Positions 1 to 5,049 of a stretch of DNA of 6,093 nucleotides are shown in pieces. Each line of letters begins with the position of its first letter. Positions within the stretch are counted from its first letter, which is position 1. The position numbers were made by a program, and so were the translations under genes. The notes under the pieces were generated by a model, which saw only the letters and a program-made list of their open reading frames with translations, was not told the origin of the DNA and searched no databases. This DNA is from Pseudomonadota bacterium (GTDB taxonomy: Bacteria > Pseudomonadota > Gammaproteobacteria > Burkholderiales > Burkholderiaceae_B): assembly GCA_023432075.1 (NCBI GenBank), contig JAEYVD010000752.1, forward strand, positions 1-6,093, in the 5' to 3' direction.

Positions 1-142
1 CGGAACGGTCGCGCGCGCAGGCGACGGACTCATGCAAGGCTCCAGGCGATTTCGAAAGACCCTATCTTGCCGCTGCTGGCCTCGCGTGGCAACGGCCCCG
101 GCTTTGCTTCACAATGAAGCAAACCCAACAACGGAGACCTGC

Positions 143-1153
143 ATGTCCAGCCTTGCTTCGTCCAGCTCTGCTTCGCCAAACTCGCCTTCGTCGCCGTCTG
201 TCTCGCACGGATCCGCTTCATCCCCACCCGTCCCCATCCGCCGCGTCGCCATCGTGGGGGCCGGCACCATCGGCGCCAGTTGGGCAGCGCTGTTTCTCGC
301 GCACGGACTCGAAGTCGTGGTCAGCGATCCCGGCCCGCATGCCGAGGCCCAAACCATCGCCCGCGTGCAGGCAGCCTGGCCGGTCCTGGCCGAACTTGGC
401 CACGTGCGCCACGGTGCCACCGCCGACGCGCTACGCTTCGAACCCGATCTGGAAAAGGCGTTGGCCGGCGTCGACTTCGTGCAGGAAAACGCGCCCGAAC
501 GCGAAGACTTCAAGACAGACCTGTTCGCCCGCATCGACGCCGTCCTGCCCCGGCACGTCATCGTCGCCTCCAGCTCATCCGGCCTCATCATGAGCCGGCT
601 GCAATCTTGCTGCCAACATCCCCAACGCTTCGTGATCGGGCACCCCTTCAATCCCCCGCACCTCATTCCCCTGGTCGAGGTCGTCGGCGGCGACCAGACG
701 TCCGCCGACACCATGGACCGCGCCATCGACTTCTATCGCAGCATGGGAAAACACCCCATCCGCCTGAACAAGGAAGTCCCGGGCCATATCGCCAACCGCC
801 TGCAAGCCGCCCTGTGGCGCGAGGCCATCCACCTGGCCGCAGAAAACGTCGCCAGCGTCGCGGACATCGACGCCGCCCTATCGCAAGGCCCCGGGCTGCG
901 CTGGGCTCTCTTCGGTCCCCACATGACGTTCAACCTGGGGGGCGGCGAAGGCGGCCTGGCGCACTTCATGCACCACCTCCTGGGCCCGGTGCAAACCTGG
1001 TGGGACGACCTCGGCGCACCCGAAGTCACGCCAGCTTTGCAGCAACGCCTGATCGAAGGCGTCAACGCCGAGGCCGGCCACCGCAGCATCGCCGACCTCG
1101 TCGAAACCCGCGACGCGCAGCTCACTGCATTGATCAAAGTGCTGCACCGGTAA
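143..1153 (+). CDS. 3-hydroxyacyl-CoA dehydrogenase family NAD-dependent oxidoreductase (carnitine dehydrogenase-like)
   Basis: The product is a 336-residue cytoplasmic dehydrogenase that probably oxidises a 3-hydroxy acid or 3-hydroxyacyl substrate with NAD. A Rossmann fold starts at residue 33 with the dinucleotide motif GAGTIG (39-44). Asp62 ends the second strand, which favours NAD over NADP. The family's Ser cluster (143-146), GHPFNPP with the likely catalytic His167, Glu179 in PLVEVVGG and GHIANRL with Asn218 are all present. The C-terminal part carries GPGLRW...GPH and NLGGGEGG, a pattern I associate with L-carnitine dehydrogenase and lambda-crystallin/L-gulonate dehydrogenase relatives of about 310-320 residues. 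I chose the ATG at 143 because GGAGA (133-137) lies 5 bases upstream; the ORF remains open back to an ATG at 32 that lacks such a site. Residues 2-31 are a Ser/Pro-rich tail before the fold, built of pentapeptide repeats and absent from typical family members. No carnitine gene is adjacent, so the substrate is unproven. Confidence 0.9.
   Translation: MSSLASSSSASPNSPSSPSVSHGSASSPPVPIRRVAIVGAGTIGASWAALFLAHGLEVVVSDPGPHAEAQTIARVQAAWPVLAELGHVRHGATADALRFEPDLEKALAGVDFVQENAPEREDFKTDLFARIDAVLPRHVIVASSSSGLIMSRLQSCCQHPQRFVIGHPFNPPHLIPLVEVVGGDQTSADTMDRAIDFYRSMGKHPIRLNKEVPGHIANRLQAALWREAIHLAAENVASVADIDAALSQGPGLRWALFGPHMTFNLGGGEGGLAHFMHHLLGPVQTWWDDLGAPEVTPALQQRLIEGVNAEAGHRSIADLVETRDAQLTALIKVLHR
151..225 (+). 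repeat. In-frame 15-bp degenerate tandem repeat in the 5' end of the dehydrogenase gene
   Basis: Five consecutive 15-base units can be laid out: CCTTGCTTCGTCCAG, CTCTGCTTCGCCAAA, CTCGCCTTCGTCGCC, GTCTGTCTCGCACGG and ATCCGCTTCATCCCC. They share the core CTTCG/CTCG at the same place. Because 15 is a multiple of three, they translate in frame as the pentapeptides LASSS, SASPN, SPSSP, SVSHG and SASSP (residues 4-28 of the 336-residue product). The array accounts for nearly all of the extra N-terminal tail. The units are diverged, so the periodicity is a visual call. Confidence 0.6.
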
Positions 1154-1382
1154 AGGCCTCATCGTCAAGCCGGAACCACCCGCTCGGCAGCGCTACTATC
1201 TGGGAGTTCGTCATCCATAGAGTCATCCGCCACCGGCCGCCGATCGCCCAGCCGCACTGGGCGCGCCGACTCGGGGGCGAGGCTTCCTGACGGCGTCTTG
1301 GATGCGCAGGCAAGCGTCTTTCGCTACGACGGCACATTCCGGGTCGGCATCGCGGAGCGCAGGCTCGAAACTTGCTCCCGAA

Positions 1383-1410
1383 TTGAGGTGCGTCCTTTTC
1401 GGTTTACAAA
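1383..1410 (+). promoter_or_regulatory. Weak sigma-70-like promoter candidate for the GNAT gene
   Basis: TTGAGG (1383-1388) and TACAAA (1405-1410) are separated by 16 bases, about 95 bases upstream of the GNAT start codon. It is the best -35/-10 pair I could see in the intergenic region, but both hexamers deviate from consensus, and in GC-rich DNA such matches arise by chance. Confidence 0.22.
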
Positions 1411-1490
1411 GCGGCGTGTACCGTTCGGGCCACGAGACAGATTTGAAACGCGTCCAAGGTGAAGCACGACTGCCCGCTCCGCCGCCACCC

Positions 1491-1496
1491 AAGGAG
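1491..1496 (+). promoter_or_regulatory. Shine-Dalgarno site of the GNAT gene
   Basis: AAGGAG sits 8 bases before the ATG at 1505 and is the best ribosome binding site in the window. It fixes the start of the acetyltransferase-like gene. Confidence 0.8.
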
Positions 1497-1504
1497 TTGC
1501 TTGA

Positions 1505-1777
1505 ATGATTTCCGTAATACATGACACCGACCGCTCCCGCTTCACTGCCACCGTCGACGGCGTGCTGTGCGTGCTGGACTACCAACTGCAAAACGGCGCC
1601 ATGGCCATCACGCACACCGGCGTACCCAGCGCAGTCGGCGGCCGCGGCATCGCCGCCGAACTGACCCGCCAAGCGCTGCTCACCGCGCGCGAGAACGGCT
1701 GGAAGGTCAAGCCCTACTGCTCCTACGCCGACGCCTACATCAGACGCCACCCCGAATACACAGACCTCCTGGCCTGA
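1505..1777 (+). CDS. Small GNAT-like N-acetyltransferase, YjdJ/NATD1 type
   Basis: The 90-residue product matches the one-domain YjdJ/NATD1 (COG2388) group of Gcn5-related acetyltransferases, whose members are usually about 90-100 residues. The acetyl-CoA pyrophosphate loop appears as VGGRGIAAEL (44-53) after the strand ITHTGVP, followed by a helix and the hallmark PYCSYADAYIRRHPEY (70-85). This segment carries the Cys72/Ser/Tyr and HPEY residues conserved in the group. Known relatives bind acetyl-CoA, but their acceptors are mostly unknown, so no substrate is assigned. The ATG at 1505 has a strong AAGGAG (1491-1496) 8 bases upstream. The gene stands alone: 351 bases separate it from the dehydrogenase, and a repeat-filled gap follows. 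It has no signal peptide or membrane segment. Confidence 0.9.
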   Translation: MISVIHDTDRSRFTATVDGVLCVLDYQLQNGAMAITHTGVPSAVGGRGIAAELTRQALLTARENGWKVKPYCSYADAYIRRHPEYTDLLA

Positions 1778-1929
1778 CCCGATCTTCCAATTCGTTCCGT
1801 GCCTTTACTTGCAGGGTCAGTTCGACTGATATGACGCTGATACCTCGGACCCTACTGCCGGAACAGGATTCGACTACCTGATCCATCCTCTCGAATGGCG
1901 CCGCGCTTCGCACCCTTACCTTTCGTGCT

Positions 1930-2228
1930 GGCCGATTGCGGTGGCTGTTCGCGATGATTCGTTGCAAATATCGGTCGCAGTGATTCGTTGCGGCGATTAG
2001 TTACGGCGATCCATTGCAGCGATTCATGGCGGCGATTCGTTGGAGTGATTCATTGCAGTGATTCGTTGCAGTGAATCGTTGCAGTGATTCGTTGCAGTGA
2101 GCCGTTGCATTGAGCCCTAGCGTTGACCCGTCGGGTTGACCCGTTCCGTAGACTCGTCGCGTTGACCCGTTCCGTAGACCCGTTCCGTAGACCCGTTCCG
2201 TAGACCCGTCGCGTTGACCCTTCGCGGG
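1930..2228. repeat. 13-bp phase-locked tandem array with two unit subfamilies
   Basis: From 1956 to 2228 the sequence divides exactly into 21 units of 13 bases with no insertion or deletion. Two more degenerate units can be placed at 1930-1955. The left 12 units (1956-2111) follow GATTCGTTGCAGT; exact copies lie at 2060 and 2086, and variants such as GATTCATTGCAGT at 2047. The right 9 units (2112-2228) follow GACCCGTTCCGTA, with four identical copies at 2138, 2164, 2177 and 2190. Interleaved GACCCGTCGCGTT-type units lie at 2125, 2151 and 2203. A unit at 2112 (GAGCCCTAGCGTT) looks transitional. A 13-base period cannot keep one reading frame, so the array is probably non-coding. Confidence 0.93.
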
Positions 2229-2236
2229 GGTCACAC

Positions 2237-2255
2237 CCGCGCACTTGTTGCGCGG
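2237..2255. other. 7-bp perfect hairpin after the 13-bp array
   Basis: CCGCGCA (2237-2243) and TGCGCGG (2249-2255) can pair around a CTTGT loop. There is no T-tract on either side, so it is not called a terminator. It marks the right edge of the array. Confidence 0.35.
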
Positions 2256-2437
2256 ATCTGCCGGCTCGGTCTACAGCCTTGATCAGTTGCCCAGTGAATC
2301 GGCCAGATTTTCCCCAAACTCGCAAACACAGGGTGTCCCGACCCCTTGCGTGTTTATGTGCCTGATCGCGCTGGCGCCTCGCCCTATCGCCAAAGACCTG
2401 ACCGTTCCATCGGCCGGCTTTCTCTATCAGGTATGCT

Positions 2438-2488
2438 GATCCTTCGCGTTGATCTGATTCTCTGATCCGCTTCCCGATCCCATTGCCC
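2438..2488. repeat. Short patch of 13-bp repeat units directly upstream of ychJ
   Basis: Four units can be read: GATCCTTCGCGTT (2438), GATCTGATTCTCT (2451), GATCCGCTTCCC (2464, one base short) and GATCCCATTGCCC (2476). The first differs at only 2 of 13 positions from the unit GACCCGTCGCGTT at 2203 in the large array, so the two patches appear to belong to one family. The last unit ends 4 bases before the presumed GTG start of ychJ. Confidence 0.6.
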
Positions 2489-2492
2489 CGCC

Positions 2493-2897
2493 GTGCCGAA
2501 GCAACCAAGCCCCTCCAATTCCACCTGCCCCTGCGGCAGCCCCCGTTCCTATCCTGAATGCTGCGGCCGCTGGCACGACGGCCCGCAGGCGCTGCAAGCC
2601 CCGACAGCTGAAGCCCTCATGCGCTCCCGGTACAGCGCTTTCGTGCTAGACAAGCTGCCCTATCTGCTGGCGACCTGGCATCCCAGTACGCGCCCAGCAT
2701 CTCTCGAGCCCAACCCGTCCGGCCTAAAATGGCTTGGCTTGCAGATCAAGGCTGCCGCAGATCAGGACGCAGAACATGCAACCGTAGAATTCGTCGCCAG
2801 AAGCCGCCTGGACGGCCGCGCCAGCCGCATGCACGAAACCAGCCGCTTCCTGCGCGAAAACGGGCAGTGGTTCTACCTCGATGGCGACGTGCGCTGA
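2493..2897 (+). CDS. ychJ: YchJ family (UPF0225) SEC-C motif protein
   Basis: The 134-residue product matches the YchJ/UPF0225 family. Its N-terminus carries a SEC-C zinc-binding motif, CPCGSPRSYPECCGRWH, with Cys12, Cys14, Cys23 and Cys24 or His28 as probable metal ligands. The NTF2-like YchJ middle domain follows, recognised from ALMRSRYSAFV (41-51), TWHPS (61-65), WLGLQI (80-85), VEFVARSR (98-105) and the closing RFLRENGQWFYLDGDV (118-133). The E. coli protein, as I remember it, has a second SEC-C motif at the C-terminus; this one ends right after the middle domain and lacks it. The molecular role of the family is not established. I use the GTG at 2493 because an in-frame stop lies at 2463-2465 and the next ATG (2620) would remove the zinc motif. 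No Shine-Dalgarno site is visible: the leader is CT-rich repeat sequence. Confidence 0.92.
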   Translation: MPKQPSPSNSTCPCGSPRSYPECCGRWHDGPQALQAPTAEALMRSRYSAFVLDKLPYLLATWHPSTRPASLEPNPSGLKWLGLQIKAAADQDAEHATVEFVARSRLDGRASRMHETSRFLRENGQWFYLDGDVR

Positions 2898-2919
2898 TCA
2901 CCAGCCCACAGCCGGACTT

Positions 2920-3075
2920 GAGGCAGTGATTGAGGCAGTGATTGAGGCTGCAGTTGCGCCCAAGATGTGACCATGACCGCGCCCATGATTGAGATCGCGA
3001 CCCACGCCACGACCGTGCCCGTGATTGAGACCGTAACTCAGGGCACGACTGCGGCCGTGATTTCAGCCAACACCG
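2920..3075. repeat. 12-bp tandem array with a 36-bp higher-order period
   Basis: Two identical units GAGGCAGTGATT (2920 and 2932) and a variant, GAGGCTGCAGTT (2944), open the array. From 2968 three 36-base blocks follow (2968-3003, 3004-3039, 3040-3075), each made of three 12-mers. The first 12-mers are TGACCATGACCG, ACGCCACGACCG and AGGGCACGACTG. The second are CGCCCATGATTG, TGCCCGTGATTG and CGGCCGTGATTT. The array fills most of the convergent gap between ychJ and the LysR gene. Its 12-base period would preserve a reading frame, but stop codons interrupt the plus frame that starts in the first units. Confidence 0.75.
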
Positions 3076-3083
3076 CGGCCGCA
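3050..3083. other. 8-bp inverted repeat at the end of the 12-bp array
   Basis: TGCGGCCG (3050-3057) and CGGCCGCA (3076-3083) are perfect inverted copies separated by 18 bases. They lie between the convergent ychJ and LysR genes, where a terminator would be expected, but no T-tract follows on either strand, so termination is only a possibility. Confidence 0.35.
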
Positions 3084-3114
3084 TGCACTCAACCGCACTG
3101 AGCGAACGTCCCAG

Positions 3115-3984
3115 CTATGCCACGGGACGCTTAATCTCCGCACCAATCGCCTGCTTCAACGCACTCAGCAGGTCCTGCCCGACACTGCCAAGCGCGCGCG
3201 CATCGCCCACGATCGCCACCTCGGTCGGCGGCACATCTGCGAACCCGTCCTCGGTGACCAATTCAACGTGCGCGTCCAGCCGCGCCGAGGCCGGCAACAG
3301 ACTGACGCCCAGGCCTGCCGCCACGGCCGCCTGCACGCCAGCCAGACTGTGGCTGTGATACGCAATATGCCACGGCCTCCCTGCGCTCTCCAGCGCATAG
3401 ATCATCCGCTTGCGATAGACGCATCCCTGCGGAAAAAGAACCAGCGGCACGACGGCCGCCATTTGATTGCGCGCTTGTCCGCCCACCCACACCAGCCGCT
3501 CTGGCCAAGCCGCAAGGCAAGGCCCCTCACCCAGATCCCGCTTGACCAGCGCCAGATCGAGGTCGCCTGCCGCCAGCCCCGCCCGAAGATCCGTGCTCAT
3601 GCCGCTCAGGGTTTCCAGGCGCACCTGCGCATGCCGCGCCGCGAATTCGGCCAACAGCATCGTCAACCGCGACACATCGAAGTCCTCAGGCACGCCTAAC
3701 CGAATCACACGAGCGGTCCGCGGCGCGGACAACACGTGCTCGGCCTCCCCCGCAATCGCGAGCAAACGGCGCGCATAGGTCAACATCAACTCGCCATCCT
3801 CGGTCGCAGACACATTGCCGCCCGCGCGGTCCCGCAGCAGCAAGGTTTTGCCCACGCTCTGTTCAAGCTTGCGCACCTGCTGGCTGACCGTCGATTGCGT
3901 GCGATGCACGCGGCTGGCCGCCCGCGTGAAACTGCCTTCGTCCACGACGCAAACCAGCGTTTTCAATAGTTCAAGATCGAGCAT
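3115..3984 (-). CDS. LysR family transcriptional regulator
   Basis: The 289-residue protein has the LysR layout. An N-terminal winged helix-turn-helix occupies roughly residues 3-60, with the signature segment GSFTRAASRVHRTQSTVSQQ (17-36) followed by VRKLEQSVGKTLLLRD. A linker helix spans about 65-90, and a periplasmic-binding-protein-like effector domain starts at VIRLGVPEDF (93-102). VAAGLGVSLLPA (221-232) is the typical late effector-domain motif. Length is close to the usual 290-310. The start at 3984 gives the canonical first helix (LELLKTL); its ribosome site is weak (GAAAG, 4 bases away). It is divergently transcribed from the HAD-aldolase pair across a 324-base region with dyads, so it most likely controls that pair and possibly itself. 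This is inferred from the usual LysR arrangement. The effector is unknown. Confidence 0.95.
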   Translation of the reverse strand: MLDLELLKTLVCVVDEGSFTRAASRVHRTQSTVSQQVRKLEQSVGKTLLLRDRAGGNVSATEDGELMLTYARRLLAIAGEAEHVLSAPRTARVIRLGVPEDFDVSRLTMLLAEFAARHAQVRLETLSGMSTDLRAGLAAGDLDLALVKRDLGEGPCLAAWPERLVWVGGQARNQMAAVVPLVLFPQGCVYRKRMIYALESAGRPWHIAYHSHSLAGVQAAVAAGLGVSLLPASARLDAHVELVTEDGFADVPPTEVAIVGDARALGSVGQDLLSALKQAIGAEIKRPVA

Positions 3985-4024
3985 CGGCTTTCATTGATTG
4001 ACGTTGAATCCGCACTTACGCGCG

Positions 4025-4079
4025 CTGAACCGCTTTCAGGCTCCGGCCCTGTCAGGGCTCAATTAGCCGCTGGCAGCGG
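4025..4079. promoter_or_regulatory. Three evenly spaced dyads, candidate LysR operator cluster
   Basis: Three inverted repeats follow each other: CTGAA-CCGCT-TTCAG (4025-4039), GCCCT-GTC-AGGGC (4046-4058) and CCGCT-GGC-AGCGG (4067-4079). Their centres are 20 and 21 bases apart, about two turns of DNA. The first contains TGAACCGCTTTCA (4026-4038), which fits the T-N11-A core of LysR sites. The three arms differ in sequence, so they may not all bind the same protein. Confidence 0.35.
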
Positions 4080-4196
4080 TAACTTCGCTCGTTCCATCCT
4101 TGGCTCGCCGCGGTGCGCGCCATTGAGGCGTGCCGATCGTAGCCTTGATCGGGCGCGCACACTTCTATCGCGCCTGCCCCGCAAAACGGCAATCAT

Positions 4197-4214
4197 TGAG
4201 CATACTGCAGCTCA
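4197..4214. promoter_or_regulatory. Candidate LysR activation site next to the HAD promoter
   Basis: TGAGC and GCTCA are perfect inverted arms separated by 8 bases. The stretch 4197-4209 also fits T-N11-A. The dyad abuts the proposed -35 box at 4215, a place where LysR proteins commonly contact RNA polymerase. Confidence 0.35.
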
Positions 4215-4244
4215 TTGATGTAGAAAATAAGGTGAGCGTATTAA
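4215..4244 (+). promoter_or_regulatory. Sigma-70-like promoter candidate for the HAD-aldolase operon
   Basis: TTGATG (4215-4220) and TATTAA (4239-4244) are separated by 18 bases within the most AT-rich stretch of the window, about 65 bases before the HAD start codon. The -35 box is immediately downstream of the TGAGC-N8-GCTCA dyad. Confidence 0.45.
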
Positions 4245-4308
4245 TTAATTTTACAACTCTACCAGGCGAACCTTACGCTGAGATTCCATTCACTGCCCGA
4301 GGACCGAC

Positions 4309-5022
4309 ATGACTCTGAACCAAGCTCCCCGCCCGCAATGGCTGACCTTCGACTGCTACGGCACGCTCATTCAATGGGACGAAGGCCTGCAAGCCGCAGT
4401 GGAAAAGATCCTCGCAGGCCGCGGCACCGCGACGAACCCTCCCACCGCCGCGCAGTTTCTGCACGTATACGACGAGCACGAGCACAGGCTTGAACGCACG
4501 CCGCCCTATCGCAACTTCGCTGAGGTAACCCGTGAATCGTTGCGGCTTACCATGGCGCATTTCGGCCTTGAGTACCGTTCGGAGGACGCGGAAACGCTTA
4601 CCGGCAGCATCTCCCGCATGCCCCCGTTCCCTGAAGTCGTCGACACACTAGCCAGACTCAAACAAGCCGGCTTTCGCCTGTGCATCATCTCCAACACGGA
4701 CGACGACATCATCGCCGGCAACGTGTCCCAGATGGGTGGCCATATCGACCGCGTCATCACTGCAGAACAGGCCCGCGCGTACAAACCCTCACCCGTCATC
4801 TTCGCGCACGCGCATCAGAAGCTGGGCGTTACCCCGGCAGACGTCGTGCATATCTGCGCCAGCCCTCACCTGGACCTCGCGGCCGCACGCGACATCGGCT
4901 TTCGATGCATATGGATAGACCGCGGCACCGGACGCAAGCCCTTGCCTGACTACCGGCCTGACGCTACCGTACCAACTCTGGATCGCGTGCTGGACGTATT
5001 CAATGAAGCCGGCTGGCTCTGA
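4309..5022 (+). CDS. HAD superfamily hydrolase, haloacid dehalogenase type II-like
   Basis: The 237-residue product has the HAD motifs in order. Motif I is FDCYGTL with the nucleophile Asp15. A helical cap covers roughly residues 25-105. Motif II is IISNTDD with Ser128 (Asn129 and Thr130 follow). Motif III is Lys159 in AYKPSP, and motif IV is HICASPHLDLAAARDIGFRCIWIDR (starting at 181), with Asp189 as the likely acidic residue. The arrangement and length resemble L-2-haloacid dehalogenase-like (type II) proteins, which are about 220-240 residues. Many relatives are phosphatases or have no known substrate, so dehalogenation should not be assumed. The position after the nucleophile is Cys16; Asp15 also lacks the Asp at +2 (Tyr17) found in HAD phosphatases, which favours the dehalogenase-like side. 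The ATG at 4309 is preceded by GAGGA (4299-4303). The aldolase gene follows after 27 bases, probably in the same operon. Confidence 0.9.
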   Translation: MTLNQAPRPQWLTFDCYGTLIQWDEGLQAAVEKILAGRGTATNPPTAAQFLHVYDEHEHRLERTPPYRNFAEVTRESLRLTMAHFGLEYRSEDAETLTGSISRMPPFPEVVDTLARLKQAGFRLCIISNTDDDIIAGNVSQMGGHIDRVITAEQARAYKPSPVIFAHAHQKLGVTPADVVHICASPHLDLAAARDIGFRCIWIDRGTGRKPLPDYRPDATVPTLDRVLDVFNEAGWL

Positions 5023-5049
5023 TCCCCAACCCCTCACTTGAAGGTTGCC

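Larger units (their letters stand above)
1154..1504. other. Intergenic region without a convincing gene
   Basis: This stretch lies between the dehydrogenase stop and the GNAT start. Open frames on both strands (for example 1302-1508 on plus, 1324-1551 on minus) show no recognisable domain, and the plus ORF lacks a ribosome binding site. A perfect 7-bp hairpin, CGCCCAG/CTGGGCG with a 5-base loop, spans 1245-1263, but no T-tract follows, so it is not a canonical terminator. A weak promoter candidate for the GNAT gene lies at 1383-1410. No tandem array like those elsewhere in the window is evident here. Confidence 0.6.
1778..2492. other. Long intergenic region dominated by tandem repeats
   Basis: This 715-base gap lies between the GNAT and ychJ genes. 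About 299 bases (1930-2228) are a 13-bp tandem array, and 2438-2488 is a shorter patch of a related repeat. The first 150 bases (1778-1929) and the segment 2229-2437 are not repetitive and contain no recognisable gene. A perfect 7-bp hairpin CCGCGCA/TGCGCGG with a 5-base loop lies at 2237-2255, just after the array, without a T-tract. The open frames on the minus strand (2050-2508, 2001-2234) exist because the reverse complement of the repeat unit has few stop codons in any frame; they are not genes. Confidence 0.7.
3985..4308. promoter_or_regulatory. Divergent control region between the LysR gene and the HAD-aldolase operon
   Basis: This 324-base gap contains no convincing gene; the small plus-strand frames 3994-4218 and 4130-4312 are uncharacteristic. 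It holds three short dyads near the LysR gene (4025-4079), a further dyad TGAGC-N8-GCTCA at 4197-4214, and an AT-rich stretch (4215-4255) with a good promoter candidate for the HAD gene. The AT-rich block stands out against the GC-rich surroundings and fits a regulated promoter. Confidence 0.6.

Noticed and set aside
32..142. Upstream start at 32 giving a 373-residue dehydrogenase
   Set aside because: The extra 37 residues are basic and Cys-containing without family similarity, and the ATG at 143 has a good ribosome site (GGAGA). The start at 143 still leaves a longer tail than usual.
1245..1263. Hairpin downstream of the dehydrogenase as a terminator
   Set aside because: The 7-bp stem is perfect, but it is 90 bases past the stop codon and lacks a T-tract.
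1223..1750. A 175-residue minus-strand frame antisense to the GNAT gene
   Set aside because: It covers most of the well-supported GNAT gene in the opposite direction and has no family features; high GC content keeps antisense frames open.
1930..2228. CRISPR array or plasmid-type iterons
   Set aside because: The 13-base units are directly adjacent with no unique spacers, and no cas gene is present. No replication initiator gene, DnaA box cluster or AT-rich unwinding region accompanies the repeats, so an iteron origin is unsupported.
2050..2508. A 152-residue minus-strand open frame across the 13-bp array
   Set aside because: The reverse complement of the repeat unit has almost no stop codons in any frame, and a 13-base period cycles through all frames, so long open frames arise automatically. 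The product is an Arg/Gly/Asn/Ser-rich repeat without a known domain and runs antisense into the ychJ start.
2746..3084. A 112-residue minus-strand frame rich in Arg-Ser-Trp across the 12-bp array
   Set aside because: It is produced by the repeat period and overlaps the 3' end of ychJ in antisense. There is no ribosome site or recognisable fold.
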